This document shows positions 7,861 through 15,593 of a stretch of 64,000 nt of DNA, one piece after another. Below the pieces are notes generated by a model. It was not told the origin of the DNA. It did no database searches and was given only the letters and a program-made list of their open reading frames with translations. Source of the DNA: Paenibacillus odorifer (GTDB lineage Bacteria; Bacillota; Bacilli; Paenibacillales; Paenibacillaceae). Position 1 is the stretch's first letter; the number at the start of each line of letters is the position of its first letter. The translations under genes and the position numbers were made by a program. Location: NCBI RefSeq assembly GCF_000758725.1, contig NZ_CP009428.1:6324001-6388000 (forward strand). Reading direction: 5' to 3'.

Positions 7861-9168
7861 CTATAACAATTCTATATTCCATCTACTTTGAATATCTTTC
7901 ATAGCATTCTTAGTATCAAAAATCACTTTAGCGTACTCCTGTATGAGACTGTAGTCTACTGTTGTATGTGCTGTTGCAACAACTACCAGATCAACATTTT
8001 CAATGAGTTCAGCTGTCAATTCAGTTTCGCCTTTTTTTATTTTCCCATGCTCCTGATACTCAGACACATAAGGATCATAGAAAATAACCTCAGCATTCTG
8101 CCTTTCAAACTCATTAATCACTCTAATCGCTGGACTTTCCCTGTAGTCATTAATATCTTGCTTATAAGTTACTCCTAAAACTAATATTTTCGATCCATTC
8201 AAAGCCTTTTTATATCTATTCAATATTTTACTTGATCTCTCAACACAGTATTCTGGCATTCGGTCATTCACCATCATTGAAGATTCAATCATTGAAGTAT
8301 GAAATCCATATTCACGTGCTTTCCATGACAAGTAATAAGGGTCAAGCGGTATACAATGGCCACCTAATCCCGGTCCAGGATAGAATGCTTGAAAACCATA
8401 TGGTTTTGATTTCGCAGCTTCAATAACTTCCCAAAAGTTAATACCCATTTTGTTACTTAGAATTGCAAGTTCATTGACCAAGCCAATATTAACATTTCGG
8501 TACGTGTTCTCAAGAATCTTTTCCATTTCTGCAATTGCCGGAGAAGATACTCTGTGAATAGGTGCCTCCAAAACACTTTCGTATAAAATCGCTGCGATTT
8601 CTGTGCAATTTGGTGTAACACCACCCACTACCTTTGGTGTATTTTTAGTCTTGTAAATAAGGTTACCCGGATCAACTCGTTCAGGTGAAAATGCTAGATA
8701 AAACTCAACACCGCACTTTAATCCTGAGGTTTCAAAAATAGGTTTTAGTAGTTCTTCAGTTGTACCTGGATATGTTGTTGATTCCAACACTATCAGCATA
8801 TCTTTATGCATATAAGGAACAATACTCTCTGCAGAAGCCTTGACATAACTTATATCTGGCTGCTGATGTTCATCTAGAGGTGTTGGTACACAAATACATA
8901 CACAATCAGCTTTAGCAACCTGTGCAAAATCAGTAGTGGCCGAGAGCATGCCTGAACGCACGATAGCTTGTAGATCTTCGTTAACGACATCTCCAATATA
9001 GTTCACTCCTGTATTAACCAAATCAACCTTAGAATTTTGAATATCAAATCCTATAGTTTTATATCCAGCTTTTGCTTTTTCAACAGCAAGAGGCAGACCT
9101 ACATATCCCAAACCAATAACACCCAGTGTTGCTGTTTTATTCATTAATTTTTGTTTTAAAAGATCCAT
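7861..9168 (-). CDS. wbpA: UDP-N-acetylglucosamine 6-dehydrogenase, WbpA/WbpO/UGD family
   Basis: 435 residues, same size as WbpA. The N-terminal Rossmann motif is GVIGLGYVG (residues 16-24), SPERVDPGN lies at 161-169, and the catalytic cysteine is Cys272 in GPGLGGHCIPLDP. The C-terminal domain contains LGVTYKQDINDYRESPA. The enzyme oxidises the C6 alcohol of UDP-GlcNAc to a carboxylate with two NAD+, committing the sugar to uronic acids. ManNAc-6-dehydrogenase is an alternative, as these enzymes are alike, but the accompanying 3-amino genes favour UDP-GlcNAc. Start and the wbpI stop share one base (TAATG). Confidence 0.88.
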   Translation of the reverse strand: MDLLKQKLMNKTATLGVIGLGYVGLPLAVEKAKAGYKTIGFDIQNSKVDLVNTGVNYIGDVVNEDLQAIVRSGMLSATTDFAQVAKADCVCICVPTPLDEHQQPDISYVKASAESIVPYMHKDMLIVLESTTYPGTTEELLKPIFETSGLKCGVEFYLAFSPERVDPGNLIYKTKNTPKVVGGVTPNCTEIAAILYESVLEAPIHRVSSPAIAEMEKILENTYRNVNIGLVNELAILSNKMGINFWEVIEAAKSKPYGFQAFYPGPGLGGHCIPLDPYYLSWKAREYGFHTSMIESSMMVNDRMPEYCVERSSKILNRYKKALNGSKILVLGVTYKQDINDYRESPAIRVINEFERQNAEVIFYDPYVSEYQEHGKIKKGETELTAELIENVDLVVVATAHTTVDYSLIQEYAKVIFDTKNAMKDIQSRWNIELL

Positions 9169-10268
9169 TATGTTATCCTTCCATTTACTATAGCTTGGTA
9201 TATACGGTCAGCAGCATATCCATCACCAAATAACATAGTTTGTGTATAATTCATACAATCAAGCTTTCTACTTGCTGCGGTTAAAATACTTTCACTATCA
9301 ATTGAACTTAAAACATTCCAATCATTCTCTAAGGTTTCTACCCATTCTGTCTGGTTCCTAAGTGTTACACAGGGAGTCTTCAAAAAATATGCCTCTTTCT
9401 GCAGACCACCAGAGTCTGTCAACACCATATAGGCATGGGCTGTCAAATATAACATCAATAAATAACCCACTGGTTCGATAATTATTACATTGTGAGTTGT
9501 AATTTTTTGCATTTCTATCATTTTACGAGTTCTTGGGTGAAGTGGCATAATTACAGGCTTATCCATCTCTCTTAAGGCTGCAAAGATATAGGCTAATTTT
9601 TCACAATCATCAGTATTTTCAGCACGATGAATGGTTGCTAAATAGTATTCATTTTCCTGTAACTTAGGAATCATTCCATTTTCTCCATGTATCTCAGATA
9701 GCCAAATTCCATTAGAATATTGGTTTATAGACATATCTATATTCCTAAGTACTGCATCATACATAATATCTCCAGTATTAAACACATCTGAAATTATACC
9801 TTCTTGCTTTAGGTTCTCGACTGCGTTTGCGGTTGGACATAATAATAGTTTTGAAATATGGTCAGTTAATATTCTATTTTGTTCTTCAGGCATAGCCTTA
9901 TTATAACTACGTAATCCTGCTTCGACATGAAATACTGGAATATGCAATTTACTCGAGGCTAACGCACCTGCCAATGTGGAATTTGTATCGCCATATACAA
10001 GTGTTCCATCAGGTTTTTCTATTTTAATTATCTCTTCGATTTTTTCGAGCATTCGTCCTGTTTGTAAACCATGGCTCCCAGAACCCACACCCAAATAATA
10101 ATTAGGTATTGGAATACCGAGTTCATCAAAAAAAACATTAGACATATTCGCATCATAGTGTTGTCCTGTATGAACTAATATTTCCTCATTCTCTTCTCTA
10201 AATAATGCTGAGAATGGCGCTGCCTTAATAAACTGGGGTCGTGCACCAATTATAGTTAATATTTTCAT
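9168..10268 (-). CDS. wbpI: UDP-sugar 2-epimerase, WecB/WbpI family
   Basis: 366 residues of the non-hydrolysing UDP-GlcNAc 2-epimerase family. Visible signatures are GARPQFIKAAP near the start, TGQHYD, GDTNSTLAG, VEAGLRSYNKAMPEEQNR and SGGLQKEAYFLKTPCVTLRN. In this setting it is expected to invert C2 of UDP-GlcNAc(3NAc)A to UDP-ManNAc(3NAc)A. A housekeeping MnaA that supplies UDP-ManNAc for the wall polymer is the alternative; family membership alone does not separate the two. Shine-Dalgarno GGAG lies 9 bases before ATG. It is first of the five sugar enzymes and overlaps wbpA by one base. Confidence 0.85.
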   Translation of the reverse strand: MKILTIIGARPQFIKAAPFSALFREENEEILVHTGQHYDANMSNVFFDELGIPIPNYYLGVGSGSHGLQTGRMLEKIEEIIKIEKPDGTLVYGDTNSTLAGALASSKLHIPVFHVEAGLRSYNKAMPEEQNRILTDHISKLLLCPTANAVENLKQEGIISDVFNTGDIMYDAVLRNIDMSINQYSNGIWLSEIHGENGMIPKLQENEYYLATIHRAENTDDCEKLAYIFAALREMDKPVIMPLHPRTRKMIEMQKITTHNVIIIEPVGYLLMLYLTAHAYMVLTDSGGLQKEAYFLKTPCVTLRNQTEWVETLENDWNVLSSIDSESILTAASRKLDCMNYTQTMLFGDGYAADRIYQAIVNGRIT

Positions 10269-10370
10269 ATTGCCATTCTCCTTTCAATTATCAATTCAAT
10301 ATCTATATAATTCGTTAATCTATTATCTAATAGTAAATCCGAAAATTTTCTTCGCTATAATGTTTAATAT

Positions 10371-10388
10371 AGGCTTGTTTCCAAGCCT
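10371..10388 (-). other. Small hairpin in the gap before wbpI
   Basis: AGGCTTG (10371-10377) and its complement (10382-10388) form a 7-bp stem with a 4-nt loop. The minus strand that follows is AT-rich but has no clean T run, so it is a weak terminator at best or an mRNA processing/attenuation element between the glycosyltransferase and the sugar genes. Confidence 0.35.
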
Positions 10389-10415
10389 CGTATCCCTCTA
10401 GAATGTACACTAGAT

Positions 10416-12173
10416 TTAATTATTTTCTTTAATAACCTCAGTAAATACATCACTTAACTTTTGGGTTAACTGTCTTCTCTCAAATCCTCTTATATCCTCA
10501 TTAATAACTAGATCCGAAAATTCTTTAGTCTCCCATTCTTTGTACAAGCTTAAAATATATTCTTGCATACCCTGAACATCTTCAAACTCATAATTCGCCC
10601 CTCTACTAGTCTTATTAATTAATGCTTCTACAAGACTTTCAGAAGGAGAAAGTGCTAGTATTCGTTTTCCTAATCTTAGGTATTCAAATACTTTCCCTGT
10701 ATATACAGATTTATTTTTTTCCCCAGGTCCAACTATCAGTAACAAAAGATCAGCATTAGACGCATACAATAAGCTTTCTTGATGATTTAGATAGCCCAAA
10801 AAATCCACAAGATCGTCTATTCCTAATTGTTCTGCTATATCTCTCCAATGATCATCATTTTCCGTTAATGTAAAAAGAATCTCTATTTTCTCTCTAGGAA
10901 TTAGATCATAGAGCACTAAATTATGGACAGCCTTCATGAAGGTTTCCGGGGTTCTTATCATATATATAATTCCGTTATGCATAATCCGGAATTTCTTATC
11001 CCCGCCCTGTTCATTACTAGTTAGTAACTCAGAGAAATCTTGTTCATCATATCCATTAGTTATTGTCTCAATTTTATTAGTTTCAAGATCAAAACTTCTA
11101 ATATAATTTTGCATTGCCAACGGGGTAGTGGTTAAAATTTTATCACAGCTCTCCAAAATATTAATTTCCATGCTTTCTATCATTTTAAATAAAATGCTTT
11201 TTCTATCAAAATCTGCATATGGGTTATTAGTCCATTCATCTCTAAAATCACAAATCCATTTTTTTTCATATTTTTTCTTCAAAAAATATCCTATCAGATG
11301 ATCTGAATATGGACCTGAAGTAGAATAAATAAGATCAATTTCATCAAAATTAAGAAGATCATTTATTTTGTCCAGCACTTCTTTAGCAAAAACAATTGCA
11401 TGATCCGGCAGAAAAGCAAAATCATTCAATTTATCTGGATTACTTTCTAATAATTCAATATATTCCTTCAGTATTACATCATTTCCCACAACAGTCTGGT
11501 ACATTTCTATTAGCTTATTAACATAATAAATATCTAAGTCTTTGTTCTCTCTAATTCTAATAACTTCAACCTCTTGCGGGATCTCTTTTTCTAATGTACT
11601 ATCCGTAAATGGAAAGTCACCTTCATCCACTGTGAGAACAACTGGTTCCCATCCAAAATCCCTTAGATATTTCACAAACTTCAATGTTCTCTGTACTCCG
11701 GATCCCCCGAGAGGTGGAAAAATATACGCTATAATAAGCACTTTTTTCCTCTCAATATAATCATTTACTTGAGTTAATTTCTCAAGTTCAGTAATCTTTA
11801 ATGACACAATTTCTTTTAGATCACCCATTGCTAAAGGGAATAACTTTTTATATTGTCTATAAGCACTAATATTTTCTTTTCTCATCTCGTATAAATAAGC
11901 CAGATTATATATCAAATCGCTATCATATGGTTTTTCAGTTAAGCCATCTAAAAAATACTTTTCCGCCTTTTTTAGATCGCCCTCCAGTAAAGCAATAGTC
12001 CCTTTTATTGAATATAATTCAAAATCTTTTTCCACAATTTTCTCATATTCTAGTATCATTACTTTAACTTCTTCTAAATAACCGTTCTCAATCAAATTCT
12101 GTATATTATCCTTAAAATCTCTTGAATAATTCTCCAAATTATCTAAACTCAAACTTCCCCCAACCCTTCTCAT
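10416..12173 (-). CDS. Glycosyltransferase (GT4-like) with N-terminal TPR-like repeats
   Basis: 585 residues in two parts. Residues 1-125 are helical, with paired-helix repeats (GDLKKAEKYFLDGLTEKPYDSDLIYNLAYLYE) like TPRs. From about residue 140 a GT-B fold starts: KVLIIAYIFPPLGGSGVQR is the glycine-rich N-terminal loop, DFRDEW lies near 305, and the C-terminal lobe has GFLGYLNHQE-like and GKVFEYLRLGKRILAL segments, which hold the nucleotide. Family GT4 transferases are retaining. A cytoplasmic enzyme that acts on flagellin-linked sugar is inferred from position. ATG at 12173 has no clear Shine-Dalgarno; TTG at residue 8 follows GGGGGAAG too closely, so the start is uncertain. Confidence 0.78.
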   Translation of the reverse strand: MRRVGGSLSLDNLENYSRDFKDNIQNLIENGYLEEVKVMILEYEKIVEKDFELYSIKGTIALLEGDLKKAEKYFLDGLTEKPYDSDLIYNLAYLYEMRKENISAYRQYKKLFPLAMGDLKEIVSLKITELEKLTQVNDYIERKKVLIIAYIFPPLGGSGVQRTLKFVKYLRDFGWEPVVLTVDEGDFPFTDSTLEKEIPQEVEVIRIRENKDLDIYYVNKLIEMYQTVVGNDVILKEYIELLESNPDKLNDFAFLPDHAIVFAKEVLDKINDLLNFDEIDLIYSTSGPYSDHLIGYFLKKKYEKKWICDFRDEWTNNPYADFDRKSILFKMIESMEINILESCDKILTTTPLAMQNYIRSFDLETNKIETITNGYDEQDFSELLTSNEQGGDKKFRIMHNGIIYMIRTPETFMKAVHNLVLYDLIPREKIEILFTLTENDDHWRDIAEQLGIDDLVDFLGYLNHQESLLYASNADLLLLIVGPGEKNKSVYTGKVFEYLRLGKRILALSPSESLVEALINKTSRGANYEFEDVQGMQEYILSLYKEWETKEFSDLVINEDIRGFERRQLTQKLSDVFTEVIKENN

Positions 12174-12185
12174 AATGTCTAATTA

Positions 12186-14057
12186 CTAACCAGAAATAGA
12201 AAGTTTGAATTTATTTCTCATGGTTTTTTTTGTTTCACTCATTCCGTTTTTGTCATCCAACTTTTCGTATAAATTATAGATTCTTTCATAGGAACTATAC
12301 TCTGGACATATATCTAGTAATTTAGTATAAAACAACTGAGAGTCTTCTAAATAATTTAAATCAAAACAAATATCTCCAAGTAAACGTACAACATTAACAT
12401 TATTCGGACTTTTTCTGAATGATTCTATTAGAATATCTATAGCAAGTTCCTTGAAAGAATAACCTGATAACAATTCCCCTAATTTATAGGAATTCTCCAC
12501 TGATCCTTGTAAAAAATACTCCGATAATAATTGAAAATGATCAAACTCTTTCAGAATAATCAAATGCTCTAACATCCTATAAAGTAAACCTTCAATAGGT
12601 GTAGTAATTTTCATAGATACCAGTGCATCCTGATTTATAATTGCATTCAATACTTTTGATTCCTTAATACTCAAATTCAATTCATCTCTTACCAGTAATA
12701 AAAGCTTCATATCTTTAAAAATCAGTGCCAATAATAAAACATCTTCAACATTTTGTTTCGGTATTTCATCCATTACCATCCAATTAGCTCTTGCTTCTTC
12801 ATACATCTTATTATATTGCTTTGCCACCGCAATAATATTATCCTGAAGACTGACATTATAAAGGTCAACATATTTGTATAGTAGTGGATGTCGTAATTTA
12901 TAAAGCACCTCAAGTATTAGCTTTAAATCTTCCTCATCACTTATCGTATATATTTGCTTGAAATTTTCATAAACCTCATCATGAGGAATGTTTGCTTTTG
13001 ATACAATTTGAAAGTACTTTTCTAACCCAACACCTAATGTTCTCTTTTCTTTTAAAACCTGCGTAATTTGATCGTAGCCTTCTAATAATTGATATGCTCC
13101 CTCATGAATTTCAGCCAACTTATACCGAGCCCAATAGCCTCCATTTCCTTCTGTAACAGTTATACCTTGATCTCCAAGTTCTATACATTTTTCGAACGCC
13201 TTCATTGCATCTTTTGTATATCCAGCTTCCATAAACAAGCATCCTTGCATATATTTCATATCAGTTTCATTTGGATAAATAGGAATAGCATCTTTTAGAA
13301 TCATCAAACCCTCTTCATATCTGTGTAAATCTTTTAAACACGAACAAAGGGAAACTATTATCTCTGGTATAATTATCATTTCTTTGCTTAATGAGTATGC
13401 CTTTTGCAAATAAGGTATTGCTTTTTCATGTTCTCCTAACCACATATAGGTTTTACCCATATTAAAGAAATTATATCCTGTTGGACTCTCCTTAACTTCC
13501 TGTAGCATTAGAGATAAATTACGTCTTTGCTTATCCTTATCTTGTATAACTTCATTCGTGTAACCCGAGTGGTGAATAATTAATTCTCCCGCTGAACCTT
13601 TATAATCCCCTTGATTATCCATAACATTTAGATGTTCATGTAAACGATTATGATAGATAAGTTTTTTATGATTGGCAAACAACCGTATAGCCGTATGTTT
13701 GAGTATAGTCCCGTACGACATATCATTAATAATCTTTACATAGTAATAATCAAAGTTACTAGAGATATCCTTTTGGAGATCTGCTGCAGGATCCAAGTAT
13801 TCATCAGCATCTAATATAAGAACATACTGAGAAGTTGCATATTTTAACGATTCATTCCTTGCTGCTGCAAAATCATTAACCCAAGTGAAATGATATATTT
13901 TATTTGTATATTGCTTCGCAATTTCAAGAGTACTATCAGTCGATCCGGTGTCGATTATAATTATCTCATCAACTTTATTACGTACACTTTCTAAACATCT
14001 AGACAAATACTTTTCCTCATTTTTAACGATCATGCATAAAGAAACTGTCTTGATCAT
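12186..14057 (-). CDS. GT2 glycosyltransferase with long TPR region, candidate flagellin glycosyltransferase
   Basis: 623 residues. Residues 1-200 are a GT-A (GT2) catalytic domain: LCMIVKNEEKYLSRCLES, DTGSTDST (36-43) and the metal-binding DAD (83-85) in LDADEYLDP, resembling the SunS/flagellin glycosyltransferase type. Residues 210-620 are mainly TPR-like helices (for example NMGKTYMWLGEHEKAIPYLQKA, VRLLGDICFDLNYLEDSQLFY). TPRs often bind the acceptor protein. It lies directly after hag with its own SigD-like promoter, so flagellin is the most likely acceptor. It is the first gene of the island, 12 bases before the next glycosyltransferase. No membrane segment is visible. Shine-Dalgarno GAGAGGAT. 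Confidence 0.83.
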   Translation of the reverse strand: MIKTVSLCMIVKNEEKYLSRCLESVRNKVDEIIIIDTGSTDSTLEIAKQYTNKIYHFTWVNDFAAARNESLKYATSQYVLILDADEYLDPAADLQKDISSNFDYYYVKIINDMSYGTILKHTAIRLFANHKKLIYHNRLHEHLNVMDNQGDYKGSAGELIIHHSGYTNEVIQDKDKQRRNLSLMLQEVKESPTGYNFFNMGKTYMWLGEHEKAIPYLQKAYSLSKEMIIIPEIIVSLCSCLKDLHRYEEGLMILKDAIPIYPNETDMKYMQGCLFMEAGYTKDAMKAFEKCIELGDQGITVTEGNGGYWARYKLAEIHEGAYQLLEGYDQITQVLKEKRTLGVGLEKYFQIVSKANIPHDEVYENFKQIYTISDEEDLKLILEVLYKLRHPLLYKYVDLYNVSLQDNIIAVAKQYNKMYEEARANWMVMDEIPKQNVEDVLLLALIFKDMKLLLLVRDELNLSIKESKVLNAIINQDALVSMKITTPIEGLLYRMLEHLIILKEFDHFQLLSEYFLQGSVENSYKLGELLSGYSFKELAIDILIESFRKSPNNVNVVRLLGDICFDLNYLEDSQLFYTKLLDICPEYSSYERIYNLYEKLDDKNGMSETKKTMRNKFKLSISG

Positions 14058-14097
14058 ATGGTTATCCTCTCATAAGTCACTTGTTGTTTTACTATAT

Positions 14098-14125
14098 ATA
14101 TCGGAGTTCCATACCCTACTGATTA
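14098..14125 (-). promoter_or_regulatory. Probable SigD promoter of the glycosylation island
   Basis: Minus strand TAAT (14122-14125), 16-bp spacer, TCCGATAT (14098-14105). Match to SigD is 3/4 and 7/8. It sits between the hag terminator and the GT2 gene, so glycosylation genes would be switched on together with flagellin. Confidence 0.6.
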
Positions 14126-14127
14126 GC

Positions 14128-14181
14128 AATAGTAATACAAAAAAAAGAAGCCCTGAGGCTTCCTTTTTTTGTATTACTATT
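14128..14181 (-). terminator. Strong terminator of hag
   Basis: 25-nt arms (14128-14152 and 14157-14181) that differ at one position, loop CTGA. The GC core GAAGCC is flanked by A8 and T7 tracts, so it could act in both directions. The hag stop overlaps the end of the arm. Such strength fits a very abundant mRNA. Confidence 0.9.
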
Positions 14182-15001
14182 AACGAAGCAATTGAAGCAC
14201 AGCTTGTGGTTGTTGGTTCGCTTGTGCCAACATTGCTTGTGCAGCTTGAGCAAGAATGTTGTTCTTCGTTTGATTCATCATTTCTTTAGCCATGTCAACA
14301 TCACGAATACGGGATTCAGCTGCAGACAAGTTTTCAGAAGTAGTTCCCAAGTTATTAATAGTGTGTTCCAAACGGTTTTGATTAGCGCCCAATTTTGCAC
14401 GTTCAGCAGAAACTTTTGTAATAGCACTATCAAGAATAGCCAATGCTGAGTTAGCACCTACTTGAGTTCCAATAGCAACGGACTGCAAGCCAAGTCCTGA
14501 TTTTCCAGCACTCATGTCGCCGATTGACAATTTAATAGCTTGACCTGTATTAGCTCCAATTTGGAATACAGCATTGCTTACGCCAGACCCATTAAGCAAC
14601 TTCTTAGTATTAAATTCAGTGTCAGTCGAGATACGGGTAATTTCAGTAGTCAACTCAGTTACTTCTTTTTGAAGCTCAGCACGGTCTTCATTAGTATTTG
14701 TATCATTCGCAGATTGAACAGCCAATTCACGAATACGTTGTAGAATGCTGTGTGTTTCGTTCAATGCACCTTCAGCAGTTTGAATCAAAGAAATACCATC
14801 TTGAGCATTTTTAGTAGCCATATCCAAACCACGGATTTGACCACGCATTTTTTCGGAAATAGCCAAACCTGCAGCATCGTCGCCTGCACGGTTGATACGA
14901 AGACCCGAAGACAATTTTTCAATAGCTTTGTTAGTGTTCGTGGTGTTAGTACCCAGTTGGCGGTGAGTGTTCATTGCTGCGATATTGTGATTGATAATCA
15001 T
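14180..15001 (-). CDS. hag: Flagellin
   Basis: 273 residues, a short flagellin. The conserved N terminus (MIINHNIAAMNTHRQLG, then LSSGLRINRAGDDAAGLAIS) and C terminus (AESRIRDVDMAKEMM, ending LQLLR) form the D0/D1 core. Only about residues 135-190 are variable, so this flagellin lacks large outer domains; the Ser/Thr here would be the surface sites for O-glycans. The longest frame starts at 15043, but the Shine-Dalgarno GGGAGG and the normal N terminus place ATG at 15001. Expression: SigD promoter 100 bases upstream, CsrA-type hairpin in the leader. FliS binds its C-terminus; FliW binds flagellin. Confidence 0.97.
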   Translation of the reverse strand: MIINHNIAAMNTHRQLGTNTTNTNKAIEKLSSGLRINRAGDDAAGLAISEKMRGQIRGLDMATKNAQDGISLIQTAEGALNETHSILQRIRELAVQSANDTNTNEDRAELQKEVTELTTEITRISTDTEFNTKKLLNGSGVSNAVFQIGANTGQAIKLSIGDMSAGKSGLGLQSVAIGTQVGANSALAILDSAITKVSAERAKLGANQNRLEHTINNLGTTSENLSAAESRIRDVDMAKEMMNQTKNNILAQAAQAMLAQANQQPQAVLQLLR

Positions 15002-15010
15002 AATAATATT

Positions 15011-15047
15011 TCCTCCCTGAAAATAAATTAGTTCCACATCCATGTGG
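15011..15047 (-). promoter_or_regulatory. CsrA binding sites in the hag leader
   Basis: The hag leader has two GGA elements on the minus strand. One is a hairpin at 15034-15047 (CCACA stem, TGGA loop, TGTGG stem) whose core ACATGGATGT matches nine of ten bases of the known CsrA consensus ACARGGAUGU. The other is the Shine-Dalgarno GGGAGGA at about 15011-15018. This arrangement mirrors the two-site hag leader known from Bacillus subtilis, where CsrA blocks ribosome binding and FliW relieves it. Confidence 0.78.
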
Positions 15048-15099
15048 TAAACGCTGAACCATTAAGGTCGGCCGCCCTGCCGGACAGCGTCTAATATAT

Positions 15100-15127
15100 A
15101 TATCGACTAAATGTACTCAAGTGTTTA
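15100..15127 (-). promoter_or_regulatory. SigD promoter of hag
   Basis: Minus strand TAAA (15124-15127), 16-bp spacer, GTCGATAT (15100-15107): 4/4 and 7/8 against TAAA-N14-16-GCCGATAT. About 100 bases before the hag ATG, leaving a leader of about 90 nt with the CsrA hairpin. Confidence 0.88.
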
Positions 15128-15423
15128 GTTTTTTTTCGAACTTTTTTTGCATCTTTTAAAACTCCAGTTATATGGAACTAAATCATTTGAAAATCCAAGT
15201 TTATTTATGATCTTTTCTTGCAAGTATTCTAATCACTCGAGATTGCATCTTTTTTGCTTCTCGGTGCTTTAAAAATAGAACCATGATCACTTTTCAAAAA
15301 AATCCTCATCGAGAGTTGCACATTAATCGTCTTTCATAATCCGGGTATTCTAGCGTATTTACAACACCTCATTACTAAATGATAGAGTTTTTTATAATTT
15401 AAATTATTCTCTAAAAACCCTAT

Positions 15424-15450
15424 ATATCGGCAATAAATCAGGCATTAATA
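15424..15450 (-). promoter_or_regulatory. Possible second SigD-like promoter facing hag
   Basis: Perfect SigD -10 on the minus strand, GCCGATAT (15424-15431), with TATT 15 bases upstream (15447-15450), only 2/4 to the -35. It would give a leader of over 400 nt for hag. May be vestigial. Confidence 0.3.
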
Positions 15451-15480
15451 AGGAAATAATAATTTACTTTTTTTACAATT

Positions 15481-15507
15481 TATTATTTGCTATTATTTCA
15501 CCGATAT
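15481..15507 (+). promoter_or_regulatory. Possible SigD-like promoter facing the SGNH-like gene
   Basis: TATT (15481-15484), 15-bp spacer, ACCGATAT (15500-15507). The -10 matches 7/8 but the -35 only 2/4. It mirrors the minus-strand -10 at 15424. Confidence 0.3.
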
Positions 15508-15531
15508 TATATATAAGTACTACAATTATGA

Positions 15532-15560
15532 TTACATAAATTTTAAGTAAAACATATGAT
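15532..15560 (+). promoter_or_regulatory. SigA-like promoter of the SGNH-like gene
   Basis: TTACAT (15532-15537), 17-bp spacer, TATGAT (15555-15560): 4/6 and 5/6. It lies 33 bases before the ATG, after which the Shine-Dalgarno AGAAAGGA follows. Confidence 0.5.
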
Positions 15561-15593
15561 GTGTACATTTATACATAGAAAGGATTTTTATAT

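Larger units (their letters stand above)
15128..15593. other. AT-rich divergent intergenic region between hag and the SGNH-like gene
   Basis: 466 bases with no credible gene. It contains a SigD-like -10 facing each way (described separately), a SigA-like promoter for the plus-strand gene, and long A/T tracts. No terminator or recognisable RNA was seen. Confidence 0.5.
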
